Below, piece after piece: positions 21,637-33,000 of a stretch of 64,000 nucleotides of DNA. Each line of letters starts with the position of its first letter. Positions within the stretch are counted from its first letter, which is position 1. Source of the stretch: Dama dama. Lineage: Eukaryota > Chordata > Mammalia > Artiodactyla > Cervidae. The notes below the pieces were generated by a model that was not told the DNA's origin, ran no database searches, and saw only the letters and a program-made list of their open reading frames with translations. A program made the position numbers and the translations under genes. The DNA lies in assembly GCF_033118175.1 (NCBI RefSeq), contig NC_083701.1, positions 72,602,001 to 72,666,000 of the forward strand, in the 5' to 3' direction.

Positions 21637-22983
21637 CGGGGGCAAATTATCTCTCTGTGAGCTCAACAAAGGCACTTTAATTTACAGTTAAGCAGAGGGG
21701 CAGGGTCCTCTGAGCCAAGCTAGTAAGTATGATTATAATAACAAAAACAATGAAAAGCAAGTCAAAGAAACAATTTCTAACATGGAATCAGAATGGGCTT
21801 TCTCCTTGCAATATGCATTCTCTTGCTTCTATCTTTACTAAGCTGTTCAGATCCAGGCTACAACTACTCACCCCTCCCCATGTAGCCTCAGAGGATCTCT
21901 TGCCTCCCATTCTTCCTGGTTTTTGTTTTTCCTTTTCTTGTTCATCATGTATCACCCTGAGAATGTTAGCACACATCTTAGATGTGAGACAATCATTATC
22001 TAAGCTCCTTCCTCTATTTTTAGGTTATTTCCTGAGGAAACGCTGAATGCTGCTTATACTATAGAAAGCCAATGATGCAGTTGTTTAAGAGCAATCAGAA
22101 GTCTTTTTGTGCCGCATTCATTACCCAAATTGTCAGCTGAGCTCTAATTCCAGAACCTTGCTACTACTGTGATGTGAATGAGAAAAAATGCAGAGTGATT
22201 CTTGGAATTCAGGTTCAGTTCACTGTCTGCCATGAGAAAAGGCAACTTTTTATTTGCAAACAGAGAAAGGTTATTGACAGGTTAAAGTCACATGATTTTG
22301 CTTTTCAGCAAAAACATACTAGTCATTTGTATGTAATAAATCAATAACATCTTTTAAACAGAGTGTTTTTTAAGGATCATTTAATTTCTACAACCAAGAA
22401 GACAATTTAAGTTTCCACTGCAGAAAAATGCCATAAATTCTGATACTATTGCAAACTACAGTTTAAAATTAATTGATTTTTAAGTATCTCAAGAAATTTC
22501 TTATTTAAAAGAAAGTGGGAAAATTTATACTACTAAGTGCTACCTCAAATTCTGTAATTCTCTGAAGCCCATGCTTATTTATTATAAAGCAGAATTCCCC
22601 TTGGGCAAATAATCATTTTGACTTTCAGAGAGATGAATGCCCTAAATCGTCTCCTGGTTTAAGAAAGGCTCTGTTTCCAAACTTGAGATAAGAGAAAAAG
22701 ATGATGCATGTATCCTTAGTTTATGAGTTTCTATGAAAATCATTTTTCTTAATATCTGCACATAAACACTATGCCTCTGGATCCAGTGTCTCTGAAACCA
22801 CATCTTAGATCAATATTTTAGCCTGAAATAAAGCGTGAACATCTTACAAATGTTTCATTGGTTTGGAGAAATCATGCAGTGAACGCTAATAGTAAAATAG
22901 CCAACTGTTTTTGCCCAGTCATTAGAGTAATTATAATGTTAAATAATGACCAAATCAATCAACTGATGCTACTCTTCTCCCTG
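21637..22983. other. unique sequence
   Basis: No repeats recognised. The stretch 22060-22260 is balanced in composition and could be conserved, but that cannot be judged here. Confidence 0.5.
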
Positions 22984-23183
22984 AGGCTTCCCTGGTGGTT
23001 CAGCTGGTAAAGAATCTGCCTGCAATGCAGGACACCTGGGTTCGATCCCTGGGTTGGAAAGATCCCTGGGATAAGGGAACGGCTACGCACTCTAGTATGC
23101 TGGCCTGGAGAATTCCATGGACTGTATAGTCCATGGGATTGCAAGAGTTGAACACAACTGAGCAACTTTCACTGCACTTCACT
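22984..23183 (+). mobile_element. Bov-tA SINE
   Basis: Sense SINE with a good A-box (GTTCAGCTGGTAAAGAA) and B-box (GGTTCGATCCC). The tail ends CTTTCACTGCACTTCACT. Confidence 0.93.
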
Positions 23184-23679
23184 AATCTGTCTAATGCAAA
23201 ACTGGCTCCAAGAATGTCAACCCTTTGAAGATTTCTTAAAACACAGCTGCTGCATTCTTATTTAGCTAATTTTATTTCTAAAAGTAAATTTCAAGCACAC
23301 TGAATATATGTTCATTATTGAAAATATAGAGAAGTATAGAAGGGAGACTTTTAAAATGATATTTGATGTTGAATCTGTAACTAATTTGGGTAATGAGAGC
23401 TTACAGAACATGAAATACAATATTTCTTTTGTCATTTTAGAATTCATAGTATATTTTACATGTAAGACATTTTTTTAGCAATTATTGAAAATAACTGCAA
23501 ATGCCCAGGTGTTTTCATAAACATCCTCTCTCAATATATCCTTATAAATTAGTCTCAATGCCTAAAAAATCATTTGATAGGAAATATTTGTAAATTGAAT
23601 TATTAACTTGCATGTCACTAGTGAAAATGATCAAACGATATATAAAGTAAGTCCATTCTAACAGTATAATAAATTCCAT
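23184..23679. other. unique AT-rich sequence
   Basis: No supported feature. Confidence 0.5.
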
Positions 23680-23772
23680 GAGTTGCTGATGGACAGGGAG
23701 GCCTGACGTGCTGCAGTCCATGGGGTCGCAAAGAGTCAGACAGGACTGAGTGACTGAACTGAATTGAACTGA
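23680..23772 (+). mobile_element. BovB LINE 3' terminus (93 bp)
   Basis: Contains only the last BovB bases: GATGGACAGGGAGGCCTG through GAGTGACTGAACTGAATTGAACTGAAT. Confidence 0.88.
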
Positions 23773-24247
23773 ATGTATGATCAAGATGTAGGACAAATTT
23801 GGAATAATGTGAACCCTAAAAATTTCAGTTCCTTTAGTTAGATGTTTAATTATAGCTGTAGCAGGATTAAATTTTGAGACATTATGTATTATATTAAATA
23901 TGAAATATATTATATTTTGAGATCTATGCTGTCTCAAAACTTCAGCTGAGGTCACAAAGATTAGAAGAATGGGTGTTAAATACTAATTTGAAAGTGAGGT
24001 ACCAAACCAGCTGTACAGAACTTGCTAAGGGGTGACCCAGAAGACAGATGGATAAACACTTTTCTATGAGCTTCCTCAAGCCAATATGAAGGGAAGCCCA
24101 AAGATCATAAGAAATGGGTCTCTATGGGAAGCGTTGTACATTTCTCCTTTCTACTCCCTGTCTGAAGCCAAGTAAGGAAATGAAGGAATCACTTCACAGA
24201 GCAAGACCATGTTTATCACCAGCAGGTTGGGCAACAGAAAGGCGAGA
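23773..24247. other. unique sequence
   Basis: No repeat recognised between the BovB tail and the LTR. Confidence 0.5.
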
Positions 24248-24251
24248 CCCT

Positions 24252-24639
24252 TGTTAGGTCGTTAGAATGGGGAAAAGGAGTCCAAAATGGCAGTGGCTAA
24301 AGATAAAGGGAAAAGCCCTCAAAAAGGGAACAAAGGAAAAACTCATGGACCTGAGTGAGAACCTCAGGTCCAACAAACACACCTCCTTTCTGGCTGGCCC
24401 TATTTTGCATTGGGCAAGCTCAGGGGTGAGGAGACAAAATGTATAAAAAGAGGAAGCCAAGACCAGCTGGGGCCTCTCCTTTGGGGTCAGCCCACCCTCA
24501 CACCTGGAGGGTGTACTCTCCTTTGTTTGGCGAATAAAACTATGAACTGTAATGGAGCTGTAAGCTGTAATGCTGATCCACCGTTTCAAATTTTTGTTGC
24601 AGTGAGATAGAATGGAGGGAATTACACACTCCCCTGACA
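24252..24639 (+). mobile_element. solo LTR, ERV class I-like, group A copy 2
   Basis: 388 bp, TGTTAGG...CTGACA, the same family as 20755-21156. 4-bp duplication CCCT at 24248-24251 and 24640-24643. A TATA box is intact (TATAAAA, 24442-24448) and AATAAA lies at 24533-24538, giving a readable U3-R-U5 order on the plus strand. It could still act as a promoter or polyadenylation signal; no downstream internal region follows. Confidence 0.87.
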
Positions 24640-24643
24640 CCCT

Positions 24644-25318
24644 TGACCTGGTTTGTTAGATTTGGGGGAACAGGCTTGGTGTTGACCCTTTCTCAGAGAA
24701 GTCTGATTCCAAGGGGCTGGACTGCCTATAGCTGCCTGACTGGTGGACTTGCAGAGGGGGTTTTGGTGGGAGCAAATTCAATTTTCACTGACCATAGGCA
24801 GGGATGCATGAGACTTCATGGAACTCTAGAAGCTATCTAGACTTGAAAAACCCAAGAGCTCTCTTCCTGAGGAAAGATGATCCTGGCTGAAAGAGGCAGG
24901 GGTGTTGTTGTCAATGAAGAAGGCGCCAGCAAAGGTGGAAAGTCCCAGCTGGGGACAAAGTCCTTACTTCAGGCCCTAATGCTAAGCAAGACCTGCAGCA
25001 AAGATGGGGCAATTTCCCACCCTCCAAAACACCAAGAAGAGAAAGAGCAGGCATTAAGGCTTCAGCCACACCTTCCGGATTATAGCATTCTGTCCGTGTC
25101 CTCCCTTCTTTTTTCTTCCCAACCCTGAGGAGCCAAAGGCAGTGCAGTGACTGGAGGAGGAGTAAGGTGAGGAGGAGACGAGAAATACAGTGACTGGGAG
25201 CAAGAAGCGTTTCCTTACTCTCCTAAACTCCTCTGGCTGGTCTAAAAAGTAAACTGAATGAGACAGATAAACAAGAAACATATCGGATAACTGTTGAGTA
25301 GCATGTATACATGGAAGA
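24644..25318. other. unclassified, relatively GC-rich sequence
   Basis: No repeat was identified. Open frames on both strands (24643-24840, 24877-25128) look like composition effects, since neither has a splice or start context. It could contain diverged retroviral material, given the neighbouring LTRs, but I found no motif. Confidence 0.4.
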
Positions 25319-25319
25319 A

Positions 25320-25525
25320 GCCTTCTCGGATGGCCCAGATGGTAGAGAATCTGCCTGCAGTGCAGGAGACTCGGGATCCTTGGGTCGGGAAGATTCCCTA
25401 GAGAAGGGAATGGCCACCCACTCCAGGATTCTTGCCGGGAGACTCCATTGTGACAGGAACCTGGTCAGCTCCAGTCCATGGAGTTACAGAGTCAGACACG
25501 ACTGAGCAAATGACACTTTCACTTC
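25320..25525 (+). mobile_element. Bov-tA SINE (diverged)
   Basis: Sense SINE. A-box GCCCAGATGGTAGAGAA. The B-box region is damaged (GGGATCCTTGGG) and several small deletions are present in the body. Confidence 0.88.
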
Positions 25526-25788
25526 AAACAAGGAAGAGGCCCAGGAAAACGGAGTAACTCTCCAAAATGGCCAAAGTCCTCACGTTAAATACCATCCTCC
25601 AGCTAAAGACAAAAGAGGATGTTGAGGGTGGAGGAGTCAGTTATGGCAGGTTACCGAGAAAAGCCCAGTAAACAAAGGTAAGATATTTATGAAGATTTAA
25701 GTCAAAGGCTTGATTGATATGTTCCTAGAGATTTGGTCAACCTCTTCCTGTTACAGTGGGGGAAGACCTTTACAAAATGACCTCCCTT

Positions 25789-25854
<66 letters not shown>

Positions 25855-25856
25855 TA
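25789..25856. repeat. A-run followed by (TA)n microsatellite
   Basis: About 19 A, then roughly 20 TA units, then TTTTT. Likely polymorphic in length. Confidence 0.95.
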
Positions 25857-25954
25857 CTAGAGGGTAATCCCTACTTACTTTTCAGAGTGTTTTCCATGCC
25901 TATTGTTTCTTAGAAAATAACCAGTTTAAAATACTTAATATGTCAAAGAGACAT

Positions 25955-26470
25955 TGTTTCAGAGAAGTACCAGTTCCGACTCCACATTGAAACTGTTTAT
26001 TTGACTTGCTTTTCATTGCTGTTGTTATTTTAATCATACACAATGGCTTGCCTCAGAGGATCTCACCCTTCTGCCTAGCTGTTAAAGTACCTTCTTTCAG
26101 CTCACAGAGAGATAATCAATCCCTGCCCACCTGTGAATAGCTGCAAGAAAGAAGAGATTAATACATCCCTTCCCTGATGCTGGCCATTCTCAGAGATGTT
26201 TTGCAAGATTGATGACCCTTTTTACTTTACTTCCTCACTGCCTCTCCCTCGTTATTTTTTCTTCAGCTCCTCACTGCTTCTCTCTCTGGTTCTATAAAAG
26301 AACCTGGCACCAGTCCCCAACAATATGTTTATTTTGAGACATTAGTCTGCCATCTTCTCAGTCTGCCAGCTTTCCAAATAAAGTTGTTTTTCTTGCATCA
26401 ACATCTTGTCTCTCAGATTCATTGGCCTGTTGTACAGTGGGCAGAAGAAGCTGCAACTAATGATATTTTG
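25955..26470 (+). mobile_element. LTR, ERV class I-like, group B copy 2
   Basis: Homologous along most of its length to 20108-20604. TATA box TATAAAA at 26293-26299 and AATAAA at 26377-26382 set the plus orientation. The 5' end TGTTTCAG is inferred from alignment. The 3' end is not sharp, and sequence after about 26470 (TTTTGGGGTGGC...) might be a little of the internal leader. Confidence 0.68.
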
Positions 26471-26859
26471 GGGTGGCAAATTTTGGTCCCCGATAACAGA
26501 CAAATAGTTAAAAAAATTTTGTCTCTTTCTCTAATGCTTATTTATGAGCCTGATCAATTTCTAATTAGGGTTGCAAAAATCACAGACTTTAATATTAAAT
26601 ATGACACTATTTATTAAACTTGAAAGTGAACAGAAAAGTTATGAGAATTTCACAAACTTTTATGTAGAGATGAGGAAGATCTGGCAAAATAAATTCAATA
26701 GGATTGTAGTGAGGGAGAAAAATAACAACACTGCTTTCTATTTGTACCTGGCAGAGTCCAGCTCACTCATTAACTTCACTGTGCTACATTCACGAGAATT
26801 AGGAATATTTGGATAGCAAAAACGACTATCCTTTTTTCTAATTTAAATAGGGATTTTTA
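26471..26859. other. AT-rich sequence, possibly LTR-proximal leader
   Basis: No coding or retroviral motif recognised. The open frames at 26384-26617 and 26571-26816 have no domain signal. Confidence 0.35.
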
Positions 26860-27240
26860 CTCTACATTTGGATCCCCCAGAAGGAGACCCTGAGAAAAGG
26901 ATTGAAATCCAAGTTATTTATTTTGGGGGTGATTCCATAAAGCATCAGTTGTTAGGGTTAGAAAGTAAGAGAGAGAAAGTAAGGCAGCTAATAAAGTGCT
27001 TTTTTTCAAGCAGTTGTACACTGTTGGTTACTAGAGCTTAATCCTGCTGGGAGAGCTCTGGGAGCCAATGTTCTTACACCAGCTGCCATCAGCTCCTGTT
27101 AGAGTGCAACATTCAGATTCATCCTCTAGCAGAGCTAGCCTGTTATATAAACGGCAAAGAGACACTACCAGCAAGGGCAGGTACTCAGGCAAAACCACAC
27201 GTGCAAAGAAGAGTCTGCCTTGTGGTAGGGTAGGGCAAGA
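26860..27240. repeat. possible ancient interspersed repeat (unclassified)
   Basis: The cadence (CCTGAGAAAAGGATTGAAATCC, TTATTTATTTTGGGGGTGATTCC, AGCAGCTAATAAAGTG-like, CTGCTGGGAGAGCTCTGGGAGCC) resembles old MaLR/DNA-transposon-derived sequence seen in mammals. I cannot name the family. Confidence 0.3.
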
Positions 27241-27801
27241 ACATAGGGACAAGGCACTGACAAAATCAAATATGTATAGTGGATCACAAATTAAGAATGG
27301 GGGTAATACAGGGACAATTCAATCTTTTTCATTGAAAAATTTTAAGTATGATTTAAGTCCTTCTTAGGGGAACTTTTTCTGTACTGTGTCTGAAATAAAG
27401 GACATTGAACTACTCTTAAAATTTTCTACCAGAGTTATAAAACATGAAATTATAGAAAGGAGTCATTTTTATTTGTAGTAAAGATTTGATTTTTAAAGCT
27501 TTAAAATGATTTTTTCTAGAAATGTTTTAAAGAAGAAAAAATTCTATTCTTATGAATAAGAATATAATTTTCTCTGATAGCTAAAAACCCAGCAGGAGTT
27601 AACTCAGGTCTTTCTAACTCTTGTATATGTGATAAAAATTAGTTTAGCTAATGCACAAAAATATTATAGAATACTCTCTGACACGATTTTTAAACACTTA
27701 TCTCTGTAACTACCAATATAAGTCATATATTTATTAACTGCATTTTCAAGATATGAACACATTTAGGAAGCACATTAGCATTCAATAATTATGCATTTCT
27801 G
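27241..27801. other. unique AT-rich sequence
   Basis: No supported feature. Confidence 0.5.
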
Positions 27802-27812
27802 TTAGGTGTTAT

Positions 27813-28013
27813 GGGCTTCCCTAGGGGCTCAGCTGGTAAAGAATCTGTCTGCAATGTGGAGACCTCAGCTTGATCCCTCAGTTGGGAAAAAACCCCTGGA
27901 GGAGGGCATGGCAACCCACTCCGGTAATCTGCCCTGGAGAATTCCATGGACTATACAGTCCATAGCACCCCAAAGAGTCGGACACAACTGAGCGACTTTT
28001 ACTTTTACTTTCA
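27813..28013 (+). mobile_element. Bov-tA SINE
   Basis: Sense SINE with an 11-bp perfect target duplication TTAGGTGTTAT at 27802-27812 and 28014-28024. A-box GCTCAGCTGGTAAAGAA; B-box region altered (GCTTGATCCCTC). Confidence 0.96.
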
Positions 28014-28040
28014 TTAGGTGTTATACAATCTCTCTCTCTC

Positions 28041-28165
28041 TTTAGTCGCTAAGTCGTGTCCAACTCTTGTGACCCCATGGACTGTAGCCTGCCAGGCTCC
28101 TCTGTCCATGGGATTCTCCAGGCAAGAATACTGGAGTGGGTTGCCATTGCCTTCTACAGTAGGCA
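28041..28165 (-). mobile_element. Bov-tA SINE, head-truncated
   Basis: Antisense tail and body only, preceded by (CT)n at 28028-28041. The tRNA head is missing. It sits 17 bp beyond the previous SINE's duplication. Confidence 0.85.
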
Positions 28166-28263
28166 GAAGATTCCTGCCCGCTAGTGGTAGAGATAGATAT
28201 AACAGTAAGCAAATAATGTAACATACAGTCACACAATAAATATTCAATTTCAAAGTGGAGACG

Positions 28264-29313
28264 TGCTCAGTTCAGTCCAGTCGCTCAGTCGTGTCTGACT
28301 CTTTGCGACCCCAAGGACGGCAGCACACCAGGCCTCCCTGTCCATCACTAACTCCTGGAGTTTACTCAAACTCATGTCCGTTGAGTCCGTGATGCCATCC
28401 AGCCATCTCCTCCTCTGCTGTCCCCTTCTCCTCCTGCCCCCAATCTTTCCCAACATCAGGGACTTTTCACATGAGTCAGCTCTTCACATCAGGTGGCCAA
28501 AGTACTGGAGTTTCAGCTTCAACATCAGTCCTTCCAATGAACACCCAGGACTGATCTCCTTTAGGATGGACTGGTTGGATGTCCTTGCAGTCCAAGGAAT
28601 TGTCAAGAGTCTTCTCCAACCCCACAGTTCGAAAGCATCAGTTCTTTGCCACTCAGCTTCCTTTATAGTCCAACTCTCATATCCACACATGACTACTGGA
28701 AAAAACATAGCTTTGACTAGACAGACCTTTTTTGGCAAAGTAATGTCTCTGTTTTTTAATATGCTGTCTAGGGTGGTCATAACTTTTCTTTCAAGGAGCA
28801 AGCATCTTTTAATTTCATGGCTGCAGTCACAATCAGCAGTGATTTTGGAGCCTCCCAGAATAAATCCTCTCACTGTTTCCACTGTTTCTCCATCTATTTG
28901 CCATGAAGTGACTGGACCGGATGCCATAATCTTTGTTTTCTGAATGTTGAGTTTTAAGCCAACTTTTTCCACTCTCCTCTTTCACTTTCATCAAGAGGCT
29001 CTTTAGTTCTTCTTCACTTTCTGCCATAAGGGTGGTGTCATCTGCGTATCTGAGGTTATTGATATTTCTCCCAGCAATCTTGATTCCAGCTTTTGCTTCT
29101 CCCAGCCTGCGTTTCACATGTTGTACTCTGCATATATGTTAAATAAGCAGGGTGACAATATACTTGATGTACTCCTTTTCCTATTTGGAACCAGTCTGTT
29201 GTTCCATGTCCAGTTCCAACTGTTGCTTCTTGACCTGCATACAGATTTCTCATGAGGCAGGTAAGGTGGTCTGGTATTCCCATCTCTTTAAAAATTTTCC
29301 ACAGTTTGTTGTA
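28264..29313 (-). mobile_element. BovB LINE, 1.05-kb 3' fragment
   Basis: Antisense BovB from its TTCAG-type 3' terminus to the motif A neighbourhood (AGTTTGTTGT at about 29303-29312). The minus-strand coding sequence is split into frames 29117-28833 (with 'YADDTTLMAE') and 28972-28484 (C-terminal block). At least one frameshift separates them. Confidence 0.92.
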
Positions 29314-29544
29314 AGAAGTGCTACAAAAGAAAAATAGAATGCACTTTGGAAGTTTAGGTATTATGGTGGATTTTATTTCTTTTATAAATTTATATATTTT
29401 GGATTCTCCCACATACCAGGTTAAAATAACAGAATGGGACTCATACTCTTAAACTCATGACTCAAAGCATATGCCAATAGAATTGAGCAATATCAAAAGT
29501 CAGATTATCATTTAGAAATGACCTTCAGAGGCAGCCAGAATAGC

Positions 29545-30035
29545 TAATTTTTTTTTAGTGTATTGAGGTTGTGGAGAAACTGGATCACTCTTACACCATG
29601 GAATAAACACAAAATGATATAGTCACACTAGAAATGCATGTATGGATAAAAAGACTTGTATAAGGAGGTTCATGGCAGTTTAATCTCTAATAGCTTTAAT
29701 AAAAATCAACCTAGGTATTCATCAGAAAAACAGTGTAAAAACTAGCTTTTTATATCCATACTATTTCTTAGCAAAAAAAAAGGAAGAAATAACATATTGA
29801 TATAAACAAAAACATGGATGAATCTAGAAGATGCTACGCTATGTAAATTATGCTTCACACAAAATAAGCTGCACTCTATAATTCCATGCTTATGATATCC
29901 TGGAATGGGCAAAAATTATCTTGCAAAATTATCAGAACAGCCATTTGTGGGCATTAGGGCAGAAATTTACTGGGAAAAGGGAAATTTTTTGGAGGTGATG
30001 TTAGTGTTGTGTGTCTTCAAAAGTTTTTACTGGGA
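29545..30035 (+). mobile_element. old L1 LINE 3' fragment
   Basis: Diverged L1 phrases in sense order: 'TTGAGGTTGTGGAGAAACTGG', 'CACCATGGAATAAACACAAAATG', 'ATAAACAAAAACATGGATGAATC', 'GCTTCACACAAAATAAG' and 'ATTCCATGCTTATGATATCCTGGAA'. The level of change suggests an L1M-type age. Confidence 0.7.
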
Positions 30036-33000
30036 ATATATACTCAAGCATTTTACTCTATTTTTATTTTGTATCAAAAAAATATCGTGAACAAATACAG
30101 ATCTATTTAATGACACAATGCTTAAGTGTTTAGGGAAGATTGTTCTATTGTTTTTTAATTTAAATGGACTCAAAAACTGATTTAATAAGTGAATATTAAA
30201 AAGAACAGTTTGATAGATTAAAATAAGAGCAATTGGAACAGAACCAAGGTAGTGAGTAAAGGTCTTTATAAAATTTTTTTCAAATTTCATGTTTCTTTGA
30301 TGAATACAAAGTTTTTAAGTAAACAGCTTTTTTAAAATTAAACTTTCTATCAGCATTGAAGGAGGCAAGTGCCTCTACCTCTTTTTAAGAATTTAACCTC
30401 AAGAACACAATTCTTAAGGACCCTTAGTATTCTCTTTGCAGAGTGACTGAGTTGTTCATTGCTTGACAGTCATAACTTTACTGATGTCGTCACTTCACAA
30501 TTTCATCACAGCTTGGATTCTTAGTGTATTGCATCATGTTCAGAATATAGTATCTCTTTAGTATGTTTTATATTTGAAATTGAATTAAAACAGAATCATT
30601 TACTTTTATTAATTTCCCACACTTTCCCTAAATTCACATTCTATGCACATTCCTATAGTACACTGTATATTCTGAATATGGAAACATTGGTTAGGAAACT
30701 TTTGCATATTTCAGAATAATGTGTTTTATAATCAATTTGGTTAAATGGTTGAGTCATGAAGATCTTAATATATAATCACATTTTGTCTTTCAGACACAAG
30801 AGGGAAGTAGGTATATGACTGATTACATTTATACAATTATGTGTGTTGGCATCTTTTAAATTACGAAGTTCATGTAAGATCTTTTTAAGGACAATGCTAA
30901 ACAAAAGGAAGAAATCAAAAATTTTTATTCCTTAATTTAAACATGTGCTCACCCAGTATTTTCTGAATATGTAACTCTACTCATCTGGGATACCTTGACA
31001 AAACGTGACTAAATCTTATTTCATGGTTATCTAACATGTGCCATTAGTCTTAATATACTTAATATAATATTCAAACTAGAATTTGATATTTTGTTATAAA
31101 ACACAGCACTCAATAGGAAAAATAAAAGCCATTTTCTGCTTGGACAATGGATACACTAAATCATGCACATTTAGGTCCTTTCTCTTAAAATGTTATTAAC
31201 TTATTTTATAACCTCTCTAAGCAAAAGGTTCATCTAATTCTGCCGGTAGGCAGTGTCTAACACGTTTTCTGTGCTCAGTAAATATCAAATTGCAAGTTGT
31301 TGCAATGTTCTCTGCAGGATTCTGCCTATTATTGTGTGGGACCCATAAGGCATTGCATAGCTTCATTTTCCATAAAAATGAAAATATGATCACTTTTTAA
31401 ATAAAAATTCTACAGAAGTTTTACTCATGCTGTGGTTTAATTTTCCTTGCTTTATTAAAAGCTAAACATTATGAGAACCTTGGTGTATAAAGAGGCAAAA
31501 TGCCTCTCACTCCCCAACCTAATTCTCCGCAGGCCCACCACAATTCAAAAGGCCAGTTCATGTGGACACACGGTTGTTCTAGTAAAGCCATAATAGGCAG
31601 AGTATGGTATCCTGATACTTCTTGTTCTCGTTCACTCATGCGGTTGACTGGGACCAAGCTTCACGAGTTTCCAGATAAATGGCTAAAAATTTAATAATAA
31701 TAACAGATGTCACGGCTATAATTAGTTTCAGAAGTAATTCTTCTACTTTCACTGAATACGTTGTACTTAAGCCTAAGGGCTAATTACTGCCACAGACTTC
31801 AGAGTATCACTATGTAGTAGTCAACATCCATAGACCTGGAGGATTAAGTGAAGTACAACTTTTTGCCAATCTGAAATCCCCAGGCTTTACCAGCTTTTTG
31901 TATAAATGAGGGCTTAGATGTGTGCTGGTTAAGCTGGTTAAGGTTTTACTTGTGATTATAGTACCCTCATTCCCTTTGCAAACTCCCTCTTTACCCCACT
32001 AGTGAGATTCTCCAGTTATTACACATATACTCAAAGATCTTAGGATGGTGACTGTCATCTTTTAAGACATAAATATTTCTATGTTGAAATTTTACTTAGA
32101 ATTACAAATTCATGAAATATTAAAAAACAATGGATTCTTTGAAAAGTTTAAATCAAGTTTAAATCTTTAATCAGCATTAAAAAACAACCAACCAACCACA
32201 CCTCCTAGACCCCCAGGCCTCTTCAAAGCAATCTAAAAATCTCTTCTGTGACATCTTGGGAGGTTCACAGTTCAAAAGTCAGTGTTTATGAAGCTATCTA
32301 TGCTTGCCACAGTTACTAGGTGTTCTCAGTGAATTTCAAGGAAAGAAAAACACTTTCCCTACAGGTAAATCAACAAGTAAGTTGATTTAATTAATCATTA
32401 ATTTATTCATTCAGTTAATATTATTGTGGCTGTCCCATTCCCCATGCTTTGGCCTAGCATTTCTACTCTTATTGTAAGTGGCAGTGGTTTAGTATTCCTT
32501 CTTCACATTTAAACCAGGACTTAAGAACAAACTTTCAAACTTGATAAGGTAATAGAAAATAAATTTTAATGTCTGACAATTTTCCAGTTGTTTCAGTTCT
32601 AAGCTCAAAAGCTGTATCACCATCATAGGATTTCTTCCTCATGAACTATTATTCATTCTGGTTCACCTGAAGATAGATTTCCTAAGAGCACCACCGGTGC
32701 GTTACACACATACCCAGTAGGGGTTTATTTGTATAAGCAAAACTTGTGTTGATTTGGTTTTAGTTGGTTCCACGTGTATCAATAAATGTCTAAAACCAGC
32801 ATATTATTATTTTCCCTTACTTGTACCTGTAGGACATGATTCCTGGGGCTCCTCCATAAACACAGTCTGCTTTTATTTCTTTACTTTCTTTAAGAAATGT
32901 GTGTCTAGAATATATGATATTGGTGGCGATGTGTCTGAGGTAGAGAGGCAGTGTCCAGGAATGTCTTGAAATTCCTAGAACTCCAATGAAAACATTTTGA

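Noticed and set aside
24643..25128. Glycine/leucine-rich frames after the group A solo LTR, considered as retroviral gag remnant
   Set aside because: The LTR is closed by its own CCCT duplication, so the sequence beyond is flanking DNA. No gag, protease or zinc-knuckle motif was found.
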